Assembly: GCA_964435925.1 (NCBI GenBank)
Contig: CAYTBG010000040.1
Span: 1 to 22,396, forward strand
DNA length: 22,396 bases
Origin: SOIV01 sp964435925
Lineage (GTDB): Bacteria; Acidobacteriota; Aminicenantia; Aminicenantales; Aminicenantaceae
Reading direction: 5' to 3'
Part shown: positions 14,440-22,340 of the stretch, one piece after another
How the letters are laid out: every line of letters starts with the position of its first letter
How positions within the stretch are numbered: position 1 is the stretch's first letter
The notes under the pieces: generated by a model
Told to the model about the DNA's origin: nothing
Databases searched by the model: none
The model's input: the letters and a program-made list of their open reading frames with translations, nothing else
Made by a program: the position numbers and the translations under genes

Positions 14440-15366
14440 ATGTCCCCTTTTAACGAAAAAAATGGCATGGTTTGGATAAATGGCAAACTAGTTCCATGGA
14501 AAGAGGCTAATATTCATATCGCCTCTCACGTTATTCATTATGGAAGTTCTCTTTTTGAAGGGTTCCGTGCCTATAATACTCCCAAGGGGACGGCTATTTT
14601 TCAGAATAGCGCTCACATAAAAAGACTTTATAACTCATGCAAAATGTACCGTATGGAAATCCCATTTACTCAGGAAGAATTCAAACAAGCTGTAATTCAA
14701 ACAATCAAAGCAAATAAACTTAAAGCCTGCTATATCAGGCCTGTTGTCTACAGAGGTTATGGAACCTTAGGAGTGGATCCTTTCCCCAATCCGATTGACT
14801 GTGCTATACTTGTCTGGGAGTGGGGACAATATTTGGGTGAGAAAGCTTTAGAGAACGGCGTAGACGTTAAAATATCTACTTGGCATAGGATGGCCCCTAA
14901 TACCTTCCCAGCTTTAGCTAAATCCGGAGCAAACTACATGAACTCTCAGCTAATAAAAATGGAGGCCCTGTTAGAGGGCTATGTAGAAGGAATTGCACTC
15001 AACGTGAGGGGGCACATTTCTGAGGGTAGCGGAGAGAATATATTTATCGTGACTAATGGGGAAATTCACACTCCGCCTCTATCTTCTTCCATTCTGCCTG
15101 GCATCACAAGAGATACGGTAATCTGCATGGCCAAGGATTTAGGCATTACTCTCGTTGAAGAAACAATTCCGCGAGAGATGCTCTATATCGCTGAAGAAGT
15201 TTTTTTCACCGGATCAGCAGCTGAAATAACGCCCATTAGATCTGTGGATAAAATAATCATCGGAAACGGCAGAAGAGGCCCAGTAGTCAAACGTCTCCAG
15301 GATGAATTTTTCGCCTATATTAATGGAGAAAAAAAAGATAAATACGGTTGGCTCACATATGTATAA
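14440..15366 (+). CDS. ilvE: Branched-chain amino acid aminotransferase
   Basis: A 308-aa PLP-dependent class IV (fold type IV) aminotransferase that interconverts leucine, isoleucine and valine with their 2-oxo acids, using glutamate/2-oxoglutarate. Its length matches E. coli IlvE (309). Visible motifs: MVWINGKLVPW at the start, HVIHYGSSLFEGFRAY (30-45), IRPVVYRGYG (99-108), the PLP lysine in ALAKSGANYMNSQ (Lys161), EGIALNVRGHISEGSGENIFIV, SSILPGITRDTV, and VFFTGSAAEITPIRSVD near the C-terminus. The ending DKYGWLTYV is also typical. Ribosome site GCAGGAG lies 7 nt before the ATG. It probably leads an operon with pilT, 30 nt downstream. D-amino acid transaminase and aminodeoxychorismate lyase share the fold, but the motifs fit IlvE best. 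Confidence 0.95.
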   Translation: MSPFNEKNGMVWINGKLVPWKEANIHIASHVIHYGSSLFEGFRAYNTPKGTAIFQNSAHIKRLYNSCKMYRMEIPFTQEEFKQAVIQTIKANKLKACYIRPVVYRGYGTLGVDPFPNPIDCAILVWEWGQYLGEKALENGVDVKISTWHRMAPNTFPALAKSGANYMNSQLIKMEALLEGYVEGIALNVRGHISEGSGENIFIVTNGEIHTPPLSSSILPGITRDTVICMAKDLGITLVEETIPREMLYIAEEVFFTGSAAEITPIRSVDKIIIGNGRRGPVVKRLQDEFFAYINGEKKDKYGWLTYV

Positions 15367-15396
15367 GCAAAATTAAATATTTAAGGAGTACGGAAA

Positions 15397-16530
15397 ATGA
15401 AAATAGATGAGCTGCTAAAAATAGCAATTGAAAGTGATGCTTCTGACCTTCACTTAAAGCCAGGAAATCATCCTATTCTTCGCATCAGCGGCACTCTCAA
15501 ACCTCTGACCGAATTCCCCAGATTAACGCCAATTCACACTAAGGATCTTACCGAACAAATCATGACAGGTTCTCAGAAGACCATGTTGGAACAGAATTTA
15601 GACATAGATTTGGCTTATAGTTTTCCCGGGTTTGGCAGATTCAGGGGAAGTATTTACCGCCAAAGGGGATCCTTAGCTATCGCTATGAGAATTATTCCTT
15701 TAGAATCCAGATCAATTAATGACCTGTTGTTGCCTGGAGTCTTGGAGGATATCTCTATGGAACAGAGGGGTCTGGTTATTGCAACTGGAACTACCGGAAG
15801 CGGAAAAACAACTACCCTGGCGGCGATGATTGACCACATCAACACACACCGAGCAGAAAATATTATAACTATAGAAGATCCGATAGAATATCTGCATAGG
15901 GATAAAAAATGCACGATCAGCCAGAGAGAAGTCGGAGTAGATGTGACTAGTTTTTCCAGGGGTCTCCGGGCTGCCCTAAGGGAAGACCCTAACGTAATTC
16001 TTGTAGGAGAAATGAGAGATTTAGACACAATAGAAACAGCTCTTATTTCCGCTGAAACAGGGCACCTGGTTTTAAGCACTCTCCACACCCTAGACGCACC
16101 TGAAACGATAAACCGGATTGTCTCAATTTTCCCTCCTTATAGCCAAAAGCAAGTCAGGTTTCAGCTCGCGAGTATCTTGAAGGCAGTAATTTCCATGAGA
16201 CTTATTCCTCGAGCAGATGGCAAGGGAAGAGTACCAGCAGTCGAGGTATTGATAAACACTCCTTTTATTCAGGAGTGTATTACAAGAAAGGAAAAAATAG
16301 GTCAAATAAGGGAGGCTATTGCAGCCGGAGTTTCTCAGTATGGTATGCAAACATTCGACCAGTCTATTTATCAACTCTACAAGGACAGCCTTATCACTTT
16401 TGATCTAGGATTGCAGTATTCATCAAGTCCCAATGACTTTAAATTAAGAGCTGCTGGTGTCCAATCTACAGGAGATGTTGCCCTTGAAGAAATGGAAAAA
16501 GAGATGACAAAAGTTGACCTGGACGAATAA
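15397..16530 (+). CDS. pilT: Type IV pilus retraction ATPase, PilT-like
   Basis: A 377-aa hexameric secretion-superfamily ATPase that powers pilus retraction at the inner membrane. The N-terminal PAS-like domain is seen in SDASDLHLKPGNHPILRISG. Nucleotide-binding motifs are Walker A GTTGSGKTTT (131-140), Asp box IITIEDPIEYLH (156-167), Walker B NVILVGEMRDLDT (199-211) and His box ETGHLVLSTLHTLDA (220-234). ISMRLIPRADGKGRVPAVEVLI and FDQSIYQLYKDSLITFD follow. Length and motifs fit PilT/PilU, and I cannot firmly separate these two. No other pilus gene is in the window, so pilus assembly must be encoded elsewhere. A good AAGGAG lies upstream of the ATG. alaS starts 8 nt after its stop. Confidence 0.93.
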   Translation: MKIDELLKIAIESDASDLHLKPGNHPILRISGTLKPLTEFPRLTPIHTKDLTEQIMTGSQKTMLEQNLDIDLAYSFPGFGRFRGSIYRQRGSLAIAMRIIPLESRSINDLLLPGVLEDISMEQRGLVIATGTTGSGKTTTLAAMIDHINTHRAENIITIEDPIEYLHRDKKCTISQREVGVDVTSFSRGLRAALREDPNVILVGEMRDLDTIETALISAETGHLVLSTLHTLDAPETINRIVSIFPPYSQKQVRFQLASILKAVISMRLIPRADGKGRVPAVEVLINTPFIQECITRKEKIGQIREAIAAGVSQYGMQTFDQSIYQLYKDSLITFDLGLQYSSSPNDFKLRAAGVQSTGDVALEEMEKEMTKVDLDE

Positions 16531-16538
16531 ATTTTTAA

Positions 16539-19244
16539 ATGAAGGCCCAGCAGATAAGAGAAACCTTTCTAGACTTCTTCGCCAAAAAAAAACATAAAAT
16601 AATCAAGAGTTCTTCCCTCCTTCCTAAGGATGATCCTACTATTCTGTTTACCAATGCTGGAATGAACCAATTTAAAAATATATTCCTGGGGCTCGAGAAA
16701 AGAAGCTACAAGAGAGCAGCTTCTGTTCAAAAGTGCTTGCGAGTAAGCGGAAAACATAATGACTTAGAGCAGGTAGGAAAGACAAATAAGCACCATACTT
16801 TTTTCGAGATGTTGGGAAATTTTTCTTTTGGCGATTATTTCAAAGAAGAAGCTATTGAATTTGCTTGGGAACTCATCACAGAAGTTTTCAAGCTAAACAA
16901 GGATGATGTCTATGTTTCGGTATATGAAAAGGATGACGAGGCATTCAAGATTTGGAATGAGAATATTGGACTTAATTCAGAGAGGATATTCCGCTTCGGG
17001 AAGAAAGATAATTATTGGGCCATGGGAGATACAGGGCCCTGCGGTCCTTGTTCAGAAATTCATTATGACGTAGGTTCTGAACTCGAAAAGGGGGATCCTT
17101 CGAGCTTGATAGAAAATGGAAGCGATCGCTTTTTAGAGCTGTGGAATTTAGTTTTCATGCAGTACGTTCAAGATGAAAAAGGAAAGCTACATCCTTTGCC
17201 CTCTCCTTCGATAGACACAGGGATGGGGCTTGAAAGAGTAGCCACCGCTCTTCTCGGAAAAAAGAATAATTTTGACACAGACCTCTTCTTTCCCCTTATC
17301 GAAGCAATATCCAATCTATCTCAAAGAGAATATCCTTCTAACGATGAACAAGATATATATGTAAGAATAATAGCTGATCATCTAAGAGCATTAACCTTTT
17401 TAGTTGCAGACGGCATAATGCCCTCTAACGAGGGACGAGGATACGTATTACGGAGATTAATTCGCCGGGCCTTTCGCCACGGGAATTTAATAGGAATACA
17501 AGAACCTTTCCTCTACAAGCTTGTAGGGATTGTGAGTGATATTATGAAAGATTCCTACCCCGAACTCCTCACTTCCGCAAATTACATCTCTAAAGTCTGC
17601 CAGTCGGAAGAAAACCGCTTCTCTTTGACCCTTTCCTCCGGACTTCGCACCTTCAACCAATACATCGAAGAGGCTAAGAAAGACGGCAAAACGAAGCTCC
17701 CCGGATCAAAAGTCTTTAAACTTTATGATACTTTTGGCTTTCCTCTCGATCTTTCTAAAGAATTAGCAGAAGAGAGAAATATGACTGTTGGGGAGAAGAG
17801 TTTTTACGAGGAATTAGAGCAGCAGCGCCAGCGAGCGCGCCTGGCGTGGAAAGGTGAAGCTCAACAGAAGGGAATGAAAACCTATGAAGAGCTGAAAGAC
17901 CTGAGCCTTCGCTATGTTGGGTATGAAAAGGAGAAAGTTTCGGAGGCTAAGACTGTTGCTCTTATAAAAAAAGGTAAAAAGGTCCACGAACTTAGCAAAG
18001 GAGAAAAAGGAGAAGTTTTTCTCAGTCAGACACCCTTCTATGCAGAAGCTGGTGGACAAATTGGTGATTCAGGAATTTTAAAAAATCCTCATTTTTCAGC
18101 AGTAGTAGAGGATACATACTGCCCGATTCCCGAACTCATAGCCCATAAAGTAGAAGTTATTTCAGGAAAAATCAAGGTAAATGATAGAGTGGAAGCAGCC
18201 ATAGATGTTTCGCGGCGCAAGGCCATTAGTAGCAATCACACCGCCACTCATCTTCTCCATGCTTCCTTAAGGCAGATTTTGGGTGATCACGTGAAACAGA
18301 CGGGATCACTCGTTTCATCATCACGATTCAGGTTCGATTTTACACACTTTGCTCCTTTAAGCAGCTCTGAACTGAAGCAAATTGAGCAGCTTGTCAATGA
18401 AAAAATAAGAGAAAACATTGCAGTTAAAACCAAAATAACAACCATAGAAGAAGGATTAAAAGAAGGGGCGGTAGCCATTTTTGAAGAAAAATACGGTGAA
18501 CGGGTGAGAATGGTCACTATTAACGATTTCAGCAAAGAACTCTGCGGCGGAGCTCATGTCCACTCAACGGCCCAATTAGGGCTATTTAAGATTATCTCAG
18601 AATCCAGTGTTGCTGCTGGCATGAGAAGAATTGAGGCCTTAACAGGAGAAGAAGCCTTAAAGCGCGTCCAGGATACTGAAGAACTTCTGGATGAAGTCCA
18701 GAAAGCCTTAAACTCCCCAAAAAAAGATGTGCTTACCCAGATTGGTAAACTAAAGGATTCTGAGAGAGAAAAAGAGAAGGAAAACAAGCAACTTCGACAA
18801 AAATTTGCTCATTTAAAATATGGAAAGATAGAACCAGAAGAGTTGAAAATAAAAGCCGAAGAGAAAATAAAAGTATCAGGTAAAGCAGAAGTAAAAGTCC
18901 AAGAGGTCCGAAAAGTAAAAGGAATATCTGTCCTTGCTCGAAGGGCGGACGGATTGAATAGTTCCGAGCTTAGAGGGCTGGCTGATTCTTTAAAGCAGAA
19001 GATCGGCTCAGGGATTGTTATCTTGGGAACTGAATCAGGAAAAAAAGTTTTTCTAGTTGCTGCTGTTACCAAGGATTTAATCGAGCGAGTTAAGGCCAAT
19101 GAATTAATCAGAGAGATTGCCTCTATCATAGGCGGTGGAGGGGGAGGCCGCCCTGACTTTGCTCAGGCAGGAGGTGCAAAATCCAAGAAATTGGATCAGG
19201 CTTTAAAAAAGAGTTATTCTATCCTGGAAAAGATAATTAAATAA
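16539..19244 (+). CDS. alaS: Alanyl-tRNA synthetase
   Basis: A full-length 901-aa class-II synthetase. The aminoacylation domain has ILFTNAGMNQFKN (35-47), HHTFFEMLGNFSFGDYF (85-101) and GCCxP-like TGPCGPCSEIHYD. Serine/glycine editing-domain zinc ligands are in HTATHLLH (near 568) and CGGAHVHSTAQLG (near 669). A long charged coiled coil (about 690-790) leads to the C-terminal DHHA1/C-Ala domain, ending in GGGGGGRPDFAQAGGAKSKKLDQAL. The protein charges tRNA-Ala and hydrolyses mischarged Ser/Gly. It follows pilT by 8 nt without a clear ribosome site, which suggests translational coupling. pilT-alaS adjacency is not a functional link known to me. Confidence 0.97.
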   Translation: MKAQQIRETFLDFFAKKKHKIIKSSSLLPKDDPTILFTNAGMNQFKNIFLGLEKRSYKRAASVQKCLRVSGKHNDLEQVGKTNKHHTFFEMLGNFSFGDYFKEEAIEFAWELITEVFKLNKDDVYVSVYEKDDEAFKIWNENIGLNSERIFRFGKKDNYWAMGDTGPCGPCSEIHYDVGSELEKGDPSSLIENGSDRFLELWNLVFMQYVQDEKGKLHPLPSPSIDTGMGLERVATALLGKKNNFDTDLFFPLIEAISNLSQREYPSNDEQDIYVRIIADHLRALTFLVADGIMPSNEGRGYVLRRLIRRAFRHGNLIGIQEPFLYKLVGIVSDIMKDSYPELLTSANYISKVCQSEENRFSLTLSSGLRTFNQYIEEAKKDGKTKLPGSKVFKLYDTFGFPLDLSKELAEERNMTVGEKSFYEELEQQRQRARLAWKGEAQQKGMKTYEELKDLSLRYVGYEKEKVSEAKTVALIKKGKKVHELSKGEKGEVFLSQTPFYAEAGGQIGDSGILKNPHFSAVVEDTYCPIPELIAHKVEVISGKIKVNDRVEAAIDVSRRKAISSNHTATHLLHASLRQILGDHVKQTGSLVSSSRFRFDFTHFAPLSSSELKQIEQLVNEKIRENIAVKTKITTIEEGLKEGAVAIFEEKYGERVRMVTINDFSKELCGGAHVHSTAQLGLFKIISESSVAAGMRRIEALTGEEALKRVQDTEELLDEVQKALNSPKKDVLTQIGKLKDSEREKEKENKQLRQKFAHLKYGKIEPEELKIKAEEKIKVSGKAEVKVQEVRKVKGISVLARRADGLNSSELRGLADSLKQKIGSGIVILGTESGKKVFLVAAVTKDLIERVKANELIREIASIIGGGGGGRPDFAQAGGAKSKKLDQALKKSYSILEKIIK

Positions 19245-19248
19245 AAAA

Positions 19249-19285
19249 GGGGACGTGCTACTTTTTTCTAAAGTAGTCTGCCCCC
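19249..19285. repeat. REPIN-like hairpin after alaS
   Basis: GGGG (19249-19252) and CTACTTT (19258-19264) pair with AAAGTAG (19270-19276) and CCCC (19281-19284), around a 5-nt loop. An internal mismatch bubble (5 versus 4 nt) separates the two stems. It belongs to the GGGGACAG family seen at 14180, 19989 and 22252. It might help terminate alaS transcription, but the T-run is in the loop and not after the stem. Confidence 0.55.
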
Positions 19286-19335
19286 ATTTAGCATGAAAAA
19301 TCACCTCAAAAGAGGATTGAAATAATTTCAGAATT

Positions 19336-19364
19336 TTGACATCATAAATATTCATGCTGATAAA
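19336..19364 (+). promoter_or_regulatory. Candidate promoter of the lytic transglycosylase gene
   Basis: TTGACA (19336-19341), a 17-nt spacer and GATAAA (19359-19364, 4 of 6). The start would fall near 19371, about 3 nt before the ATG at 19374, again implying a nearly leaderless transcript. Confidence 0.35.
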
Positions 19365-19373
19365 AAAAGAATT

Positions 19374-19976
19374 ATGAAACTGCCAAAACCCTTTAAATCG
19401 AATATTTTTGCCTTCCTGGGAATTCTATTGCTCATTGTTTTGTTTCCTTTAGAAGCGGATGCTCAGGTAGAGCCTCGACAAAATAAAAATTTTGATAAAA
19501 TCATCAAGGCGGTTGCTGAAAAATACAATTTGGAAGACTCTCTAATTCATTCCATAATTCGCACCGAGTCAGATTATGACCCACACTGTATCTCTTCCAA
19601 AGGAGCTTTGGGGCTTATGCAATTAATGCCTGAAACAGCAAAAATATATGGTGTAGGAAATCCGTTTGAGCCTCGAGATAATATCGAAGGAGGAGTAAGA
19701 TATATAAAGGATTTGATTAACCTTTATAACGGAAGAACAAGGTTTGTCCTGGCAGCTTATAACGCCGGTCAAACGGCGGTAAAAAAGTATGGGGGAATTC
19801 CTCCTTATCCAGAAACGAGAAATTATATTGAAAAAGTAATGACTTCATACCCAAAATCATTCATAAAAACAAGAACGAAAGTTTATAAATATCAAGATTC
19901 TTCAGGAAGAGTAGTTTTTACAAACTGCCATTATCTTTACTCTTCAAACAAAACAACGGATAAATCTGATAAATAA
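19374..19976 (+). CDS. Exported lytic murein transglycosylase (SLT domain)
   Basis: A 200-aa protein that cleaves peptidoglycan glycan strands to 1,6-anhydro-muropeptides in the periplasm. The signal peptide is PFKSN followed by a hydrophobic segment ending EADAQ, with likely cleavage after residue 30. The SLT domain (about 38-155) shows IIRTESDYDPHCISS with catalytic Glu65, KGALGLMQLMPETA, NPFEPRDNIEGGVRYIKDL, VLAAYNAGQTAVKKYGGIPPYPETRNYIEKV. The C-terminal VYKYQDSSGRVVFTN resembles the short DUF4124-type motif often attached to such enzymes. The tail is charged and probably flexible. It converges on yegS, 30 nt away. Confidence 0.92.
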   Translation: MKLPKPFKSNIFAFLGILLLIVLFPLEADAQVEPRQNKNFDKIIKAVAEKYNLEDSLIHSIIRTESDYDPHCISSKGALGLMQLMPETAKIYGVGNPFEPRDNIEGGVRYIKDLINLYNGRTRFVLAAYNAGQTAVKKYGGIPPYPETRNYIEKVMTSYPKSFIKTRTKVYKYQDSSGRVVFTNCHYLYSSNKTTDKSDK

Positions 19977-19984
19977 AAGAGAAT

Positions 19985-20018
19985 AAAAGGGGACAGGCTA
20001 CTTTATTTACAGATAGCC
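19985..20018. repeat. Partial REPIN-like repeat between convergent slt and yegS
   Basis: AAAAGGGGACAGGCTACTTT (19985-20004) closely resembles the left arm of the hairpin at 19249. Here the right arm is missing; only GGCTA (19996-20000) with TAGCC (20014-20018) can pair. The right side overlaps the last codons of yegS, so the final residues and stop codon of that gene may derive from the repeat. Confidence 0.5.
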
Positions 20019-20942
20019 TTTAACCAAAATACTTTGCGGAATAATTTTAAACGTCGCCGGTAATATACCTACTTGTTCTCCGTCAACTTCTATAAGGACA
20101 TCACTCTTATCATCTTCAGTAAAAGCCTCTATTTTTCTACCGCGAATCAGCGATATCTTAGGATGAGATAGGTGAGCTCCTGTATAGATTTTCCAGGCAT
20201 TCCTGAAAAATTCTAACATCTTCATCCCTTTCACCAGAACAACATCAAAAAACCCGTCATCCAGCTCTGCATTGGGGGCTATCTTCATCCCTTTGCCAAA
20301 AATTCTTCCGTTTGAAATTGCTCCGATCATATATTCATCAAGAGGCAGCTCCTCATCATCTATCTTTATCCTCACCTTTTTGTTCTTGTAAGTGACGAAT
20401 GTGGAGATTAGACACCTCAGGTAAGAGGACGCTTTTCGTTTCATTCTGCTCTGGTTAACCTTTTTGACCACTTCGCCACCTATCCCAAAATCAGCAACAT
20501 TAATAAAAAATCTTTCTTCCTCTTTTCCTGAATAACTCTTGAATTTCGCTCTTCCTACATCTATCAAGGAGGAGGGAGCTTGAGTTATGACTTTCAAAGC
20601 ATTCTTAAACCCAAGAGGAATATTAAGACTTTTGGTGAAATCACAGCCGCTCCCTGAAGGCACGATTCCCAGAGATACTACTGGATTTATAATTTTTTGG
20701 TTTTCATAAAAGCCATTGGCGATTTCATTCATGGTGCCATCGCCTCCGACTCCAACAATCAGTTCTGTACCTTCTTTGATAGCCACTCTTGATATTTCAG
20801 TTGCTTGTAAAGGCTTTTCCGTGAATTCGTATTTAAATTCTTTTAGAAAACTATTCAGACCTTCCTTGATATACTTCCAGCGTTTTCTTGTCTTGCCCTT
20901 ATCAGATTCAGGGTTGACTATCACCTGTGTCTTTAGGAACAT
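20007..20942 (-). CDS. YegS/BmrU-like lipid (diacylglycerol) kinase
   Basis: A 311-aa member of the DAGK-catalytic family, which phosphorylates lipids such as diacylglycerol at the membrane surface. It begins VIVNPESDKGKTRKRW, then shows LIVGVGGDGTMNEIANGF (the GGDGT nucleotide motif, about 72-88), and GIVPSGSGCDFTKSL in the place of the usual GTxNDF motif. FINVADFGIGGEVVKKVN and APNAELDDGFFDVVLVKGM complete the family pattern. A TTG lies one codon upstream, but the ATG at 20942 has AAGGAG 6 nt before it and is preferred. This start lies inside the 3' end of the upstream membrane-protein gene (35-nt overlap), so the two are translationally linked. The exact lipid substrate is unknown. Confidence 0.9.
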   Translation of the reverse strand: MFLKTQVIVNPESDKGKTRKRWKYIKEGLNSFLKEFKYEFTEKPLQATEISRVAIKEGTELIVGVGGDGTMNEIANGFYENQKIINPVVSLGIVPSGSGCDFTKSLNIPLGFKNALKVITQAPSSLIDVGRAKFKSYSGKEEERFFINVADFGIGGEVVKKVNQSRMKRKASSYLRCLISTFVTYKNKKVRIKIDDEELPLDEYMIGAISNGRIFGKGMKIAPNAELDDGFFDVVLVKGMKMLEFFRNAWKIYTGAHLSHPKISLIRGRKIEAFTEDDKSDVLIEVDGEQVGILPATFKIIPQSILVKGYL

Positions 20943-21432
20943 CAATGACTCCTTCAGTTTTACCTGGCGAGGTTTTTTTCCCGAAAAGAGAGATCCCGAT
21001 GATCCCGCCTAAAGCTCCCAAGGCAGAAAAAACGATAGCTGAGACCAAGATTCCGATTAAAAACAGTGGAACGGATACTTGAGTGGATCCACCGTCAAGA
21101 AAATCTTCAAATCCAGGAGGCATTTCTTCTGCGTACTCGGCAAACCTTTCCATCATTCTTCGGAAAAATTCCCTGTTAGCAGGACGAAACAGAAAGCTGA
21201 GAATTGTTTGCACCACAACGGCCACGATTCCTGTAAAAACACCCACAATCGCTCCATCTCCTGCAGTTAAAGCAACAGGGGAATCTTTAGCAAGGAGATA
21301 GGCAGCGAGCATAGCCCCTCCAATGACCCAGAGGCAACAAAGACAATTAACAAACGGGATGCCGGAGAGAATGCCTGCGCCAGCACCACCTATCAAAGCT
21401 GCGGAAAACATTGCTGATTTTTGATTATTCAT
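20908..21432 (-). CDS. Small multi-pass membrane protein of unknown function
   Basis: A 174-aa hydrophobic protein. Three or four membrane segments are visible: SAALIGGAGAGILSGIPFV with LCCLWVIGGAMLAAYLLA (about 8-48), AIVGVFTGIVAVVVQTILSFLF (about 61-82), and VPLFLIGILVSAIVFSALGALGGIIGISLFG (about 120-150). NCLCC is a cysteine cluster at the first segment. A soluble segment, ANREFFRRMMERFAEYAEEMPPG, lies between the second and third regions. I do not recognise a function; similar Gly/Ala-rich proteins with a GIPFVNCLCC-like start occur in diverse bacteria. It has its own promoter and a strong AAGGAGG ribosome site, and it overlaps yegS by 35 nt. Confidence 0.75.
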   Translation of the reverse strand: MNNQKSAMFSAALIGGAGAGILSGIPFVNCLCCLWVIGGAMLAAYLLAKDSPVALTAGDGAIVGVFTGIVAVVVQTILSFLFRPANREFFRRMMERFAEYAEEMPPGFEDFLDGGSTQVSVPLFLIGILVSAIVFSALGALGGIIGISLFGKKTSPGKTEGVIDVPKDTGDSQP

Positions 21433-21460
21433 ACTTCCTCCTTCTCATTTTGTTCTTCCT

Positions 21461-21490
21461 ATTCTATTTTGATTCATGTTTTATTTTCAA
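21461..21490 (-). promoter_or_regulatory. Candidate promoter of the membrane protein-yegS operon
   Basis: On the minus strand, TTGAAA (21490-21485) and TAGAAT (21466-21461, 5 of 6) have an 18-nt spacer. Predicted start is near 21454, giving a leader of about 22 nt with the AAGGAGG site. Confidence 0.45.
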
Positions 21491-21519
21491 GAGATATTTT
21501 CAGGTGTAAAATCTTCTGT

Positions 21520-21987
21520 TCAATTCTCTCTCACAAAATAATCTGTTAGGCCAATGATAAAATAAAAAGGCAGGATAGTCCCCCATATGAATCCTGTTGC
21601 AAAGCGCGGCCAGTTGGAAGTCAGCCAGATGCGGAAGAAATTTCCCGCAGCATCAATCACTACGGGCAGTGACATCAAGATAAAAATTCGAGTTTTAGGC
21701 AAAGTAAGATTAGAGAACTTGTTCAATAAGGGATAGAGTCCAGTTCCCCCCAAAAATCCAAAATAGATACCAAGACAACGAGCGCACACGCCCAGAGGAT
21801 AACCAAAGATGAAAAAAGAGCGAGATGGATTTTGATGACAAACAGGGGAGAAAATACCATAGCAAAATGCTTGTAAACCTGAAGATTGGCTTTTCAAATA
21901 AGGGGCCAGAAAAATAACTCCTAACCAAATGATAATACCGCAGAGGGTCAGTAAATATACGAGAAGAATTTTGCTTTTCTTTTTCAT
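21520..21987 (-). CDS. DUF2085 family membrane protein
   Basis: A 155-aa membrane protein. The DUF2085 signature is clear: SPVCHQNPSRSFFIFGYPLGVCARCLGIYFGFLGG, with conserved CHQ, RSF and CARC-GIY. Membrane segments are LLVYLLTLCGIIIWLGVIFLAPYL near the N-terminus, the CARC helix, FILMSLPVVIDAAGNFFR and ATGFIWGTILPFYFIIG. The Cys/His residues suggest metal or redox chemistry, but no function is established that I know of. An in-frame TTG eight codons upstream (22011) would give 163 aa. I chose the ATG at 21987 because MKKKSKILL is a typical positive-inside start; neither has a clear ribosome site. A perfect TATAAT (22047-22042) lies upstream without a good -35. Confidence 0.85.
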   Translation of the reverse strand: MKKKSKILLVYLLTLCGIIIWLGVIFLAPYLKSQSSGLQAFCYGIFSPVCHQNPSRSFFIFGYPLGVCARCLGIYFGFLGGTGLYPLLNKFSNLTLPKTRIFILMSLPVVIDAAGNFFRIWLTSNWPRFATGFIWGTILPFYFIIGLTDYFVREN

Positions 21988-22160
21988 TTCATAAAAGTTA
22001 TAAAAGCACAAAAGCTAAAAAAGTCCTGAGTAGCAAAATGTATTATATGTATTATGTTCATCATTTACTTCACTTTATCAGGCTACTCGAGTGTTAAATT
22101 TTTGTCAATTCTACAGAGAAAGCACTCCCAAATCATTGATAGCCAATTTCTATATTCGAA

Positions 22161-22199
22161 GCATAGGTTTTGGGAAATAGCTACAGCGACCATTGAAGA
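22161..22199. repeat. Truncated, inverted copy of the family A foldback element
   Basis: 36 of 39 bases match the reverse complement of 7485-7523, which covers the right inverted repeat of the family A element plus about 6 outside bases. The similarity stops abruptly at 22199. The rest of the element is absent, so this is a solo end. Confidence 0.7.
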
Positions 22200-22242
22200 A
22201 AGGCTCAGGCTATATGGTTAAAAAACACGTTGCTTTTGCCCC

Positions 22243-22336
22243 AGAATAAATGGGGACAGGCCCCATTTTGTAAGAAAGAAGACATTCTCACTTGAAGACA
22301 TAACAGCAGAAAATGGGGCCTGTCCCCATTTATTCT
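22243..22336. repeat. Perfect 27-bp inverted repeat of the GGGGACAG (REPIN-like) family
   Basis: The arms 22243-22269 and 22310-22336 are perfect reverse complements of 27 bp around a 40-nt loop. Each arm is itself partly palindromic (TGGGG-acagg-CCCCA), so alternative small hairpins are possible. There is no T-tract and no gene immediately adjacent that it would terminate. It shares the GGGGACAG core with 14180, 19249 and 19989. Confidence 0.75.
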
Positions 22337-22340
22337 CAAG

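Noticed and set aside
22042..22047. Perfect TATAAT upstream of the DUF2085 gene as a promoter
   Set aside because: No acceptable -35 hexamer at 16-18 nt, and the surrounding TA-rich direct repeats make a chance match likely.
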